Part shown: piece after piece, positions 26,590-37,378 of the stretch
Layout of the letters: each line of letters opens with the position of its first letter
How positions within the stretch are numbered: position 1 is the stretch's first letter
Assembly: GCF_009727055.1 (NCBI RefSeq)
Contig: NC_052357.1
Location: 1,829,509-1,893,508, forward strand
Direction of reading: 5' to 3'
DNA: 64,000 bases
DNA from: Benincasa hispida
Taxonomy: Eukaryota > Streptophyta > Magnoliopsida > Cucurbitales > Cucurbitaceae
Notes under the pieces: generated by a model
Databases searched by the model: none
What the model saw: only the letters and a program-made list of their open reading frames with translations
Told to the model about the DNA's origin: nothing
Program-made: the position numbers and the translations under genes

Positions 26590-27085
26590 GAAGATAATTC
26601 ATTAATTAGTTGAAACACCCAACGAGCTAAATATTGGAGCATTCAAATAAGGACAAACTCATGGAGGGACTATCCACCATACTCCCCTCTCCGCATTAGT
26701 CACAACTCAACCTGCTAACTTGTGAGTAACCACATTCAAAGATCAAGATATAAATTCAAAATAATGTAATATATGTGAGTAGTATCATCCTTTTTTATCT
26801 CTAGAATAATGCTCTAGAACGGGAAATTAGATTGTTAGCATGAATGGCCTTGACTATAACTTGGGAATCATATTCAAACTAAAATGTTATAAAAACCATT
26901 TCATGCGCCAGCTACAAGTTGTGAAGTAGTGTCATAGCCTCTATTGTCCATACATCCACACTACTATCTAGACACTTTGACAAAGCCACCACAAGACCTC
27001 AAAAATCACAAATGGTCATGCCTAGACCCGTTTCGATTGACAAGCAACACAATGCATCCATGTTCCATTTGAGCAAATTAAGAGC
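26590..27085 (-). pseudogene. LINE-type RNase H-like domain fragment (decayed)
   Basis: On the minus strand one frame reads through the hallmarks of the plant LINE RNase H (RVT_3) domain. These are an N-M-D-A-like start near 27055, E-T-G-L-G-M-T-I-C-D-F, then V-W-T-I-E-A-M-T-L-L-H near 26930, and F-E-Y-D-S-Q-V-I-V-K-A-I near 26860. Several in-frame stops interrupt it, mostly where glutamine would be expected (CAG to TAG). No reverse transcriptase domain or poly(A) tail was recognised nearby, so this is a relic. The same fold also occurs in host RNase H-like genes, but such domain-only relics are usually LINE derived. Confidence 0.7.
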
Positions 27086-27480
27086 ATCAGAAATCCCTCG
27101 GGCTCGACAGATTCAAGGCTCGATGTAGAAACTTGGCTTGATGAAAATTCCAAATATAGCCAACAATCTACCTTCAGATCAATCTGCTCAATTGATAGGT
27201 GGTGATTTATAATTTTTATGTATCCTAGTCATATAGTTTAAATATATTACTGAATAAACAAGAGAAAAGGCATGGTAATTAAATATGGAAAGTAAAGGAG
27301 AGAAGACAAATTTATATAAACAAAAGAGTCGTGAGAATGTGATTGATGTTTTGGGTCACATCTCAATAAATATTATTACACAATTCTAACCTTTTTTTTA
27401 AGCCAAAAGGGCGGGAAAGACTGAAGCTTTTATTCAAATGCAACAAGTTGAATCTCTAATCAACTTTTTCATAAATCTCA
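27086..27480. other. Spacer and 3' UTR of the aminotransferase gene
   Basis: Nothing was recognised beyond a plausible 3' UTR at about 27380-27480. Confidence 0.5.
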
Positions 27481-30400
27481 TCACTGTACCATTCCAGCAC
27501 TGCACAACTCTTCCAAACCTTTCCTCAACCTCTCTGCAGCAGCTCGACAATCGTCCTCCACCAGACCTCCGAACGAGATCCTGACATTCCCTGGTGATCC
27601 ACACGCAGATCCAGGGATCACGACTATCCCGTGTCGACGAGCGAGCCAAAGAACGACTTGATGATCGTCAACGAACTCGTCGGGGAGCTTAGCCCATAGG
27701 TATATGGCACCCTCCCCTCCTTTTACAGCATCTTGTCCAAGAGGGGAGAGTGCTTGTAGAATGATATCTCTACACTTGACAAGGTCTTTTACTTGCTCTG
27801 TGACCCACTCTGGGCCTAGCTTCAGAGAGTTAAGAGCAAGGTGTTGTGATAATATAGAAGCACAAATGGGAATGTTATCTTGAACTTTTAGAAGTTGGTC
27901 TGCAAAGCCTTCAACTTCTGTAGGGTATGCTATCTGCTTGCATATTTCAATCATCAGTTACGACTACATGAAAATTTATGAACAGATACGAGAGAGAGAG
28001 TGAGAATGATTGATGAGTCGAGAACACGTAACTTACATATCCAATTCTCCATCCCATCATTCCATAAGCTTTTGAAAAGGAGAATATATTGACAATATGA
28101 TTCCCTTCCACACAACAGTGTTTTAAGCCATCAAACATGAAGTACCTGCAACAACAAATTTCAAGAACTCAGAAACCTATTGGCTATTGCTGTTTCCTTC
28201 AGTCCTCCATTCCAAAACAAGTTTTAAAACCAATTCTCTGGTTCTAATTTGCTAACAGATTTTTTTAAATTTATTTATTTATCAATCTCCATTGCCTTGT
28301 GGGTCAAGGTTCCTACACACACACACACAATGTTTGTATGACGAAATGAAAAGGAACTGCAAACTTTAATGAACTTACTCATAGGTATTATCCACAACAA
28401 GCCAAGATCCAGCCTGTTGGCAAATAGATGCTAATCTCTATGCAAGTCCCCAAAAAAGCAGCAAAAAGTTGATTCAGGTAACATATAAAAGAGGAAATTC
28501 AAAAGAGAGAAAAAGAAGACGGAAAGGAAAATTGAAGGCATGTGAAAACATATTGATAGCAGGAGTAACAGGGAGATGAGAGTCAGAAACCTTGAGAAGA
28601 GGTTGTGGAATATAGGTACCAGATGGATTCCCAGGATTAACGACAGTGACGAGTTTAGGGGTCGGTTTCACTTCAGACAGTGTTTTCTCTAACCAATCTG
28701 AAAACCGAAATATGAACAAGCTATGAGTCGAACAGCAGATAGATCACCACAAAAGGATGATATATAATCTGATTATGTTAAAGCAAGGAAAAAGTAATGT
28801 CCTTGACAACAATATATGATTCACGTATAGAAACAAAACTAGTACATGAGCACATTTCACCAAAATGCAACCAGCAATTTAAAGTATGCCGGAACTTTAA
28901 GCATAGTATTGCCCTCTATAGTAAACACATGAAAGAAGATTTTCATCCAACAATACTATGTGAATAATAAATATATTTACTCGGTGTAAGCGCATAAGAG
29001 AGTTATATTCTTCAGAATTCTGATCAAGAAAGAAGAGAACTATGGTCTTAATTCTCACATCCCAACTAGAAGATTCTCACTTTTTCTTCTTGTATTAGGT
29101 CTGAGCTATTTTGTAACTTGACACACAACACTACATCAGCTAAAGACCCTTTTGTAAACCTTTGCAGGTCATCTAAAAAAGAATTAAAACTAACATCTAC
29201 CAAGTCAACAGCTGAACTTAAGATCTCTTTTTGTAATAATAAATAGATGTTTTAAAATTCTGCTGAGCAGATATGCAGAAGATAGACTTTCTAGTTCCAG
29301 TTTCAAACTAGACTAACATCCACATCACCCATAAGAGCAGAAGTTGCAAGTACTTTTTTTTTTTTTTTTCCCATAATATCCACATGTTTTTCTAAATAAT
29401 AAGAGCAATGAAAGAACAAAGGGCAAGGGTCATAAGAAAGGGCTAAAGACATAACGCTTACGGATTGAATGAAGTCATGGCTATGTATATGTAATCAACC
29501 TGTAATACTAACCTGGGTCCGGATGAAGTGTTTTCGGGTCACCAGGACCTACCAATATATTTGTGACACCAGTCATTTGAAAAGACATGTAGGCATTGAA
29601 GTAATATGGAGCAAACATAACCACAGAATCCCCAGCATCACACAATGTAAGAACGAGATTCACGAATGCCTGCAGTAAAATCAGCACAACATTTTACTAT
29701 AAGAATAAAATCGACAAAAGTAGTCAACATAAGAAAGTGTTCCAAAAAGACGGCTAATAATATATGCAAGCAAAGCAATTATGCATTTATCTTCATGAAT
29801 GGAGCCTTTTCTCCTTCGTACTTCTATCCAATGAATGGTATGATGTCTAACAGATACGTAATGCTGAAGCTTAAGCTGGGCATTCTTGCCAGTTTTGATT
29901 CACTATTATAAACAATTTCAAATGATTTGCACTGTCATCACCTGATTTGCGCCGGCTGTAACCATCACAGAGGACTTGTACAGTTTATTTTCCTCATTCA
30001 ACTGCAAAACAAAAAACAAGGATTTAGTAATTCCATGACTGTCCAGCTCCATAATATAAACAAGAATCCAATTTCAGAGAAAGAACAATCCTGTTATGTT
30101 AAAGACTAAGAAGATATTGATATGAAAAATACACAAAAGTCGATCATTTCAAGATTTCAGAAACCAAACAAAAAGTTGAGCAAAGCAAAAGCCAGTAAGG
30201 TGAATACAAATATGAACAACTAAATGTTGAAGCAAACCATCTGGAGAAAGAGATAAAAGAAAAATGACTTCATGTAGTAAACTCATGCATACAGGATAGG
30301 ATGCGGTCACAAAAAGGGCTATAAAAGGCAAGGAGAATTTTCCAAGAGTAAAAGGCTGTATAGCAGCAGCCTACACTTGATCTTAGCCAGAAGGCTGAGA

Positions 30401-32045
30401 AAGGTATAGCAGCAGCCTAGACCCTGTAAACTAGAATGTATTACGAATGAGAGACGTGAAATTAACATTACTGTATGTTATCCATTTCAGTTAACTTGGC
30501 ACCGAAACTGGCCAGGAGTCTGCAATGGTGATCATTTTTACCTATAAAAGAAGTTTGAACCCTCTTTTGTACATTCCTTCTATAATATCACAAGGAAGTT
30601 AAATATGTGACATTAGTACATATCATTTGAACCATTGAAAATATAAATAGATCGAAAGTAAATCGCTATAAAGGGCTCAAAATTTTCATCAAAAATCAAT
30701 TAACTGTTGTCAGTTTTGTTAAACTAGAAAGACCAATTCAAGAGGCTAAATGACTTCAAGTGATCCAATTAACTGTAAATACTGGATTGTTGATTAATAT
30801 ATTCAGCATTCGGCACTTAATTCTCCTTCATTGTTACAATCTTCTTTGTATCCAATAAAAAATTTGCATCGACTCTTCTGAGTATTAACATCAACTTCCT
30901 ATGATGAACTCAGGGAATGTACTACCAAATCCTTGAAATCATTCATCAACAATAAATAGAGCATGTATATATACCTTTCTTTTCAGCGCCTCTCTCAGCT
31001 CCGGGATACCTTCATCAGCCCCATAGCGACTGACTGAAGGCTCCCAAACAAGCTCTGCAGCCTTCTTCAGTGCCTGTTGGGGAGGTTGCCAATATACCAC
31101 TCCCTATAGCATGTTATAATGAGAAACTTTAAGTACCGGATAAAAGCAGCAAGAACTTGAAGGTTGCTTCTGTAAGAACTGTTAATTTGGGTTCAAAGAC
31201 CGTAACAGTATAATAGTTCAGTTTAAAGTTTTGCAAATAACATCTGAAATGAATTACAAAAGTTAATTTCTCCTTTTACTTTTTATTCCAGTTTGGTGGA
31301 TAACATAACGATTGGTCACAAGTCACAAGAAACATGAGGCAAAAGAAAAAACTGAATAATGCAAATACTATTTAATATAGAAGAAAAAGAAAAACATATA
31401 TCCGTTTCTAGGAGAATAAAGTTTCCAGAAACCATTTTTTTAATAACTTTTCAAAATAACATTTTCATTAAAGTTCACCTCTGTTCAAAATCTGCATCCA
31501 ATGGTTTTCCAACCCCAATAAACAAAAAGAAGATTCTCCTTGTACAACACAAAAGACCATATAAAAATACACTATACATGGCCATTAACCCCATGGCAGC
31601 ATTGAAAAACCAACACACGCCCTTTTAACTCGCTTTATGAAACCCCCTCATCATCATAACTCATAACAAGTAACTGAAATGAAACTCTCACCTGGGCAAG
31701 TGACAAAACATTTTTACTTCCCCTGACTATTTCTTGAATCTGCAAAAGATATCACCATCAATTATTCAATAAGAATCCATCACTCTGACCAAGATATAAC
31801 CACGATGCCGATTTAGACAGACTAATACATGTCTAAAATGTCAATCCGAGCATAGTTTAGTGATAAAGAGACTAATTATCATTACAAATATGGATGGTTC
31901 GATTCTTAAAACAAATATACACACCAAAAGAGAAGGGGGATTAAAACAGCAATCTAATTATAGTAAGATAAGGCTCGAATACCTTAACCATGATAGGCAT
32001 CTCGGTCTCCAATGCCCTTCTCGCAAGTCTTCCATAGGAACCCAT
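27481..32045 (-). CDS. ISS1: Aromatic/methionine aminotransferase, ISS1/VAS1 type
   Basis: Exons on the minus strand: 31983-32045, 31692-31739, 30975-31103, 29942-30001, 29513-29669, 28591-28697, 28379-28437, 28037-28145, 27481-27933. All have GT-AG borders and compatible phases, giving 394 aa, the family's usual length. This is a fold-type I PLP enzyme. The N-terminus ends in the E-T-E-M-P box. N-P-G-N-P-S-G-T-Y (about 173-181) contacts PLP, D-N-T-Y-E follows, and S-F-S-K places the PLP lysine at about 233. The C-terminal R-I-S-F-G-G carries the substrate-carboxylate arginine. The Arabidopsis homologue (At1g80360) is a cytosolic enzyme that uses methionine and aromatic amino acids and converts indole-3-pyruvate back to tryptophan, linking auxin and ethylene precursor pools. 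That function is inferred by homology. No damaging change was seen. Intron 3 holds a U2 snRNA-derived insertion and intron 1 a SINE. Confidence 0.95.
28316..28330. repeat. (AC)n microsatellite in an aminotransferase intron
   Basis: CACACACACACACAC lies between exons 7 and 8. Confidence 0.85.
30358..30419 (-). ncRNA. Truncated U2 snRNA 5' end, retroposed, with 16-bp direct repeats
   Basis: On the minus strand 30407-30371 matches the first 37 nt of U2 snRNA (ATACCTTTCTCAGCCTTCTG continuing GCTAAGATCAAGTGTAG), with two transitions against the usual sequence. Direct repeats GTATAGCAGCAGCCTA at 30358-30373 and 30404-30419 flank it, overlapping the U2 ends by a few bases. There is no Sm site, no later stem and no U-snRNA promoter (USE/TATA), so this is not a working U2 gene. 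The direct repeats look like target-site duplications from LINE-type insertion. Confidence 0.85.
31845..31930 (+). mobile_element. SINE fragment in aminotransferase intron 1
   Basis: A-box-like TAGTTTAGTGATAA and B-box GGTTCGATTC are spaced about 35 bp apart. This resembles the tRNA-like head of a SINE; no cloverleaf forms. Confidence 0.5.
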
Positions 32046-33419
32046 TTCCCAATCCTCCTTACCACACCAATCCCAACAGCTTCAATCCCCCAAAAAAGAC
32101 TCAACTTAAAAGTTACACTACTTTACTCACCGATCTCGAACCCCTAAAAGAACCCAGATTCTGAAACTTTAATAGAAACTCAAACAAATTAAAAAATAGA
32201 TGATTAGTAGCCCTTTTCCCCCAAGACCCACCAACCCAAACTCGATTTTGGGGGAAAAAGAAAGACTTCTTTTATATGAAAGTATCGGGATAGGCACGCG
32301 TTGAAGGACGCCAATGTAGTAATAATAACATATGATTCTCGTCAAAGATAAGGCAAAAAAAAGCCAAAAGACTTTTGATCTCTTACAATACACGCCATTA
32401 CGAACTTTTGTGCGTTACTTTGACTTCTCTGGCTCGCTGGCTCATGGCCTTTGTCCGTTTTCACCCCAGAATATTGCCAAATTTCGTCCTCTAAGCTCAA
32501 AATTTTACACGCGCCTCACAATTAGGAGGACCCCATGTGAAGAAAGTCCTATTTCCACCCTCCCACCGAACCGCTCAGAATGAAAATCCAGTAAAATGGG
32601 GAAAGGAGAAGAACCCTTTTGGTTAAGATAAATAAACCCATAAAACAATACAAACCCAAGTTTTGTTGTGCTATTTTGACTCTGGAAAGCTTGATTTTCC
32701 CGTTTTGATTGGACAATATGATAACTTTACGAGAAAGGAGAGAAATTTTGGGCATTATGATATTGGGTTCCTTTTAATTACAGAATTCTTGGACGGCATA
32801 GACAAAAAGTCTTGCTGTGGCTGGAGGTTGGACCCAAATTGAAAAATGAATAACTTTTTTTCTCTCTCTTTTTCTTTGTCAGTGTCTGAGAGATGACAAA
32901 GGAGTACTGATACTCTCTCTGTCTATTTGCATCGCTGACTTTGATAAATTCATGGAACCGAAAATGGACCACTCATCTCATTTTTCATCATTTTTTTCAA
33001 CAGATTTCTACCAAGTATTCAAACTTCAAAGTACCAAGTACTTATGCTTTTGTATACAGATTTTAAATTCATTCTTGGTTCTTTTTATGAAGGTTTTTTC
33101 TTTTCTTTTTCTTTTTCTTTTTTCTTTTTTTTTTTTTGTTAAATTATGCAAAATTTCCCACTTGTGATTGATTTCAACCATGTGCCGCTAATCTGAAAAG
33201 TTTCATTTTTAAAAGCGTAAGGCTAATTATTAATGGTATAGTAATATTTTTTTAAAAAAATGGTAAAATATAGTAAAATCTATTCAGGATAAATTCTCGT
33301 TAACAATATGGTCTATTGTTGATAAATTCTTATATTTAAATTCTGTTATATCTATAAATTCTTTTGCATTATGTTATATCTACTCATACTTTTGGTCCAA
33401 TTATTATACTTGCAACTGT
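32046..33419. other. Upstream region of the aminotransferase gene and intergenic DNA
   Basis: 32046-32170 is the probable 5' UTR. No definite TATA box was identified. Beyond about 32800 the DNA is T-rich with pyrimidine runs (TTTTCTTTTC at 33093-33130). A segment at about 33055-33170 resembles 51885-51965 (AGATTTTAAATTC, TTATGCAAAATTTCC), so it is a dispersed repeat. Confidence 0.45.
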
Positions 33420-33960
33420 TCTAAATTTACTGAGGGTTGTTCAATGTAATGCCAAAGCCCACGAGGTAGGCTCAAGTCCATAGGAAGACAAAATGAGGCA
33501 TAAGGAACGCACACTAAAAGTCAATGTCTTGAGGTTTTGACCGACCAGCCGAGTCAGTAAATAATGATGAGAAAATAATCGAGATGCTCTGATTCTGGCA
33601 CCCTGCAACCTCGAGATTGGAAACAAACCTGACTTTGTCAATGTTACACATAAACCAGAGGTAAGTGTTGGAGGAAATGCATATAAATAGTCTTACTTGA
33701 AGACCCCCAAGGGGAGAGAGTACATAATCTTCAAATGAGAGTATTCTTCTTACTTCTTGTGTGTTTAGTCGAACTATACTCCCTATACTAATTTAGGCAT
33801 CGAAGTGTGGTAGGCTCAGCACCACACCAGTACAAAGATCTCTTACACAGGTCAACTCGAAACAACTTGAGACTAGTCTGGGAGAAGTAGGGGAAATGTC
33901 AAGCTCACAAGGGTCCTGCAAAGTCATCCAGTGCAAATGAGATTTGAGTACTAATAAACT
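33420..33960 (+). mobile_element. LTR-like fragment (possible Ty3 Tat-type)
   Basis: A TATA-like GCATATAAATAG near 33679 is followed by CTAATTTAGGCATCGAAGTG and a GGCTCAGCACCACACC segment, a combination I associate with Tat-lineage Ty3 LTRs. No partner LTR, primer-binding site or coding domain is adjacent. The limits are approximate. Confidence 0.4.
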
Positions 33961-34011
33961 TATTTTTTAAAAATACCTTTGAAGAGTTTTCCAAGTATAA
34001 AAATAAGATCA

Positions 34012-34271
34012 AATTGCAAATTTGATCTTTATGATTCGGAGAAAATAAGAATTTAGTTCTTATGACTTATAATTAAAATTTAGTTTTTATGATCTGATAA
34101 AAAAAAACTCATAAATAGTCCTAACTATTTATGAGTTTTTTTTTTTATCAAAGCATAGAGACTATTCATAAAGTTTTACCGACTCATAAAAACTAAATTC
34201 TAACCTTTAAAATCATAGAGACTAAACTCTAACTTTTTTTTTAAGCCATAAGGATCAAATTTACAATTTAA
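34012..34271. mobile_element. MITE forming a near-perfect hairpin, about 260 bp
   Basis: The left arm AAATTGCAAATTTGATCTTT is the inverse of the right arm (AAGGATCAAATTTACAATTT). The arms keep pairing inward (TTTAGTTTTTATGA against TCATAAAAACTAAA) to a centre with AAACTCATAAATAG/CTATTTATGAGTTT. No reading frame is present. Confidence 0.8.
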
Positions 34272-34339
34272 CTTAAAAAGAAACAATGACAACTAATGTG
34301 TAAAACTTTAAAGACATGAGTGACACAACTTATGTCAAA

Positions 34340-34425
34340 GTGAGCTTACCTTAACGATAATTTAGATGCATTTCTTCCCTTAAATTGGAGGTTCAATCTC
34401 TCTTCCATCATTTTAACGGGGAAAA
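34340..34425 (+). mobile_element. SINE-like fragment
   Basis: GAGCTTACCTTAACGATAAT, then GGAGGTTCAATCTC (B-box-like) about 35 bp later, gives a degraded tRNA-like head. Confidence 0.4.
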
Positions 34426-34653
34426 ACTCCAAAATATTTGTTTGAAAACCATTTCAAAGCTTAAATATTTTACACCCAACTTGAGTATCTTGTACAATGT
34501 TTTTTTTTTTTTTTTTAAAGTAAAACCGATGTGGTAGAGATTCCAACTTCGAACATAAAGAAGAAAAAGAAAGAAAATGGTTGTTCATCTGGTTCGATAT
34601 GTTGCATAAATTTGATCGCATTTTTATTCAAGTACAAATTTGATCGCATCTTA

Positions 34654-35117
34654 TATTGGGAATGACTTTGGGCTTTGGGCTAATAACAAAAGAAAAAAAT
34701 GAGAGTTTTTAACCGTTTTTTAACCATTTATTTAAATTAATTCCAAGAATTAGTTAGCGAAAAATTAATTCTTCAATTAATTGTAAAATGGTTTTTATTT
34801 AATACTTCAATTAATTCTAAAAATGATTTTTATTTTTCAATTATTTTTCCTTTAAAAAGGGTTCTTCATTTTTTAAAAAAAGAGAGAGAAAATTTTACCT
34901 TTTCTTCTTCTTCATGTTTTCCTCTCTTCTAAATCTACTATTTTCTTAACAATTTTTCATCGATTCCAACTCGTTCTCCAACGCGTGCATGTCAAAGATC
35001 GGGACTTGTGTTAACCTTGGGGAGCAACCAGCTTTGACGATTTAGCAACGAGGTCGTCGATCTTGCTCAAGGTAGTGGGTTTATCCACGGCACAACGGTC
35101 GACATTTGGTTCCAACA
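34654..35117 (+). mobile_element. Copia C 5' LTR
   Basis: This is collinear with the LTR at 51048-51551. Shared text includes TAATTCCAAGAATTA, AAAAATTAATTCTTCAATTA, the leader-like TTTTTCATCGATTC and the end GGTTCCAACA. The expected opening TG reads TA here. The 5 bp before it (TCTTA) nearly match the 5 bp after the other LTR (TTTTA). So the two LTRs probably bound one element with much younger DNA inside. Confidence 0.75.
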
Positions 35118-36531
35118 ATTTGAAAGCAAGATCGGTCACTGTCAATTTAGATGTTGATGATAGTGATATCTTCTTGATTTGATTCAAATATGTTAAAAAT
35201 AATTTGATTGGTGGTTTGTTCCACCAAATTCGATTTTTTTCATATGGTATTTTCTATTTTATGAATACATTTATGTTGTTGACTAATTGAAGGCGTTTCC
35301 ACTCCTAATCTCTATGTTTCATTGATGGCTTCCGTTTAGCTTGAACATGATTAATGGGTGTGCTTTACTTATATTTCGAACCTTACATTTTAGAACGAAT
35401 CTTTCAAAATTAGAATGTGATCATAATTTTATTAATCCTTATAAATGAATTTCATTTTATACTTACTTTTGAAATGGTGTGTAGACTAAGTCATCCAACT
35501 GAAGGCATGATTTGAGAATTTAGGAGAGAGCTCAACATATTGATTTTTCACTTTAGTTGAGTAAATTAGTAGACTAATTAACGTTGGTTGCTAGACATGC
35601 TTGTGTTTTTGGGAAATGTAAGTGAACACTACATAAAATATATAGTGTGGGTCTAGTAGTTGTTGATTGTTAAATATGATGGCTTTAAGGTGAAGATATT
35701 TTGATCGCATCCAGTTTTTAAATTTCAGACTATTGTCAATTTGGATGATATTCAATTTGCATGATGATGGTAATAAAATTTTCTTGATTTGATTAAAATC
35801 TTGATTCAAATCTAAAATCATCGAGTTTTCTTTTGTTGATTTTAAAGGACTTTAATATACGTTGAATTTCCTATATTTTTAATCTCAACGACATATATTT
35901 CAAATTTTTATATAAAGTATGAGAATTTGACAATTTTATTTAATTGTTATATTTGAGCATGTATTCAATATATATTTGAGTATTTCGTAATATCATGATA
36001 TGTGCAATAAGAAAATAATCTTATTATTGTCATTGTATTACTTTTCATATCCTAAATGGGATGTTACTGTGATCTACTTGAACAAGTCATTATTATCATG
36101 TTATCATGAATGGAAATAACATTTCATGTGTTTTATATTTGACAAAAGTTTATGCATGATTAAATTATTATATTTGGCCATTAGATTTCATGAAGTTGAA
36201 AAGTATTATTATTACTTTTAAATTGAATTTGGCCTTATAAACATTATTTTGACTATCACCTAGTTTGCTGTAGTATGAAAATATGTAAATTCCATCAATT
36301 TTATGTGGAAGCTTGTAGAATTGATTGTAATTTAAGATATTGTCTAAGCTATAAAATATGTGGATATTTTATAAGGACTTTTCATACGTATATAAGTTAT
36401 AGCAACTATCTCCGTTCGTATGAAACTTTTGGGGTCAAACCAGAAAGCAAAGCAATGAGGGCTTATGTCCAAAGTAGATACAGTATCATACTATTGTGAA
36501 GATATTTAGAGAGTTGTTATCCCTGGTAAGT
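35118..36531. other. Non-coding AT-rich stretch inside copia C
   Basis: There is no recognisable gag or other domain on either strand. It could be leader sequence, or the LTR of a further element ending before the primer-binding-site-like sequence at 36534. Confidence 0.4.
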
Positions 36532-36533
36532 GG

Positions 36534-36545
36534 TATCAGAGTCGT
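36534..36545 (+). other. Primer-binding-site-like sequence (tRNA-Met)
   Basis: GTGGTATCAGAGTCG contains the canonical TGGTATCAGAG. It lies 24 bp before the start of a different LTR, so the element it served has been interrupted. Confidence 0.6.
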
Positions 36546-36568
36546 CCCTAGTTTTGTCATGTTGATAT

Positions 36569-37378
36569 TGTTGGGTTTTATATCCTAAAAACTCGCAGTT
36601 TGTAAAATAATAAATATTTTCTATTATCAATATACTTGTTATTGATCTCATAAATCGCATGAAAGTCTAAATCCAATAAACTAAGACTCATGACTATTGT
36701 ATGAGTACTTGAACTTTATGTGGAGACATAAGAGTGGATCAGGTTCGAGTAAATAGTCAAAATGATCTATGGTATATGAATGAGGTTGGGTACCTTATTC
36801 TGGTAACACTATTGGATGCGGCCTACTCTGTAGTTGTTACAAAAAGTTGTAAAGTGCTACATACGATGTGATCCTAATTCGTACATTGTATGACATGAGG
36901 AGTGGGGGCGTCCTATGCAATGAGTTTGCATAAGATCAGGACTAAGAAATAAGTCACTCTTACTTTATAACGTTGTTTACTGTTTAAGACTGCCTATTTC
37001 ACCTAGATGACCTAGGTAACTCGATCTTAATCCTGAGCTAACTATGAACTCTTGTTTATTTGGGATTGCCCTTAGATTTGCATAGTTGAGAGTTGGCTCA
37101 ACAGCGCCGACTCAATAAGACTCCCATTTCAGGGGTAAGACTGAATAGATAGTTGGGGACATAGGGTGCAAGACGGAGTTCACACCTACCCGGTTTAGGG
37201 AGAAAGGTTGTTCTCTCAAGTACTGAATCCAGGTCGAACAAGGGGCCCTACCCTCTCACTAGGCTAAGAGAGTTTGGCTTGGTGATTGGATCACAAACCA
37301 GTTGTTCATTAGAGGATCAGTAAGGACTTGAGGAATAACACGTAATCTCGAGGGTAAAACAAATATTTGACCCTGCTC
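36569..37378 (+). mobile_element. LTR of family 2, 3'-truncated
   Basis: The LTR opens TGTTGGGTTTTATATCC and then follows the copy at 2574-4244. It stops at about 37378 in TATTTGACCCTGCTCAG, where Athila-like RNase H coding sequence begins in mid-domain. This copy supplies the 5' part missing at 2574 and lacks the 3' part. Confidence 0.75.

Noticed and set aside
30371..30407. A functional U2 snRNA gene
   Set aside because: Only 37 of about 190 nt are present, with no Sm site and no snRNA promoter.
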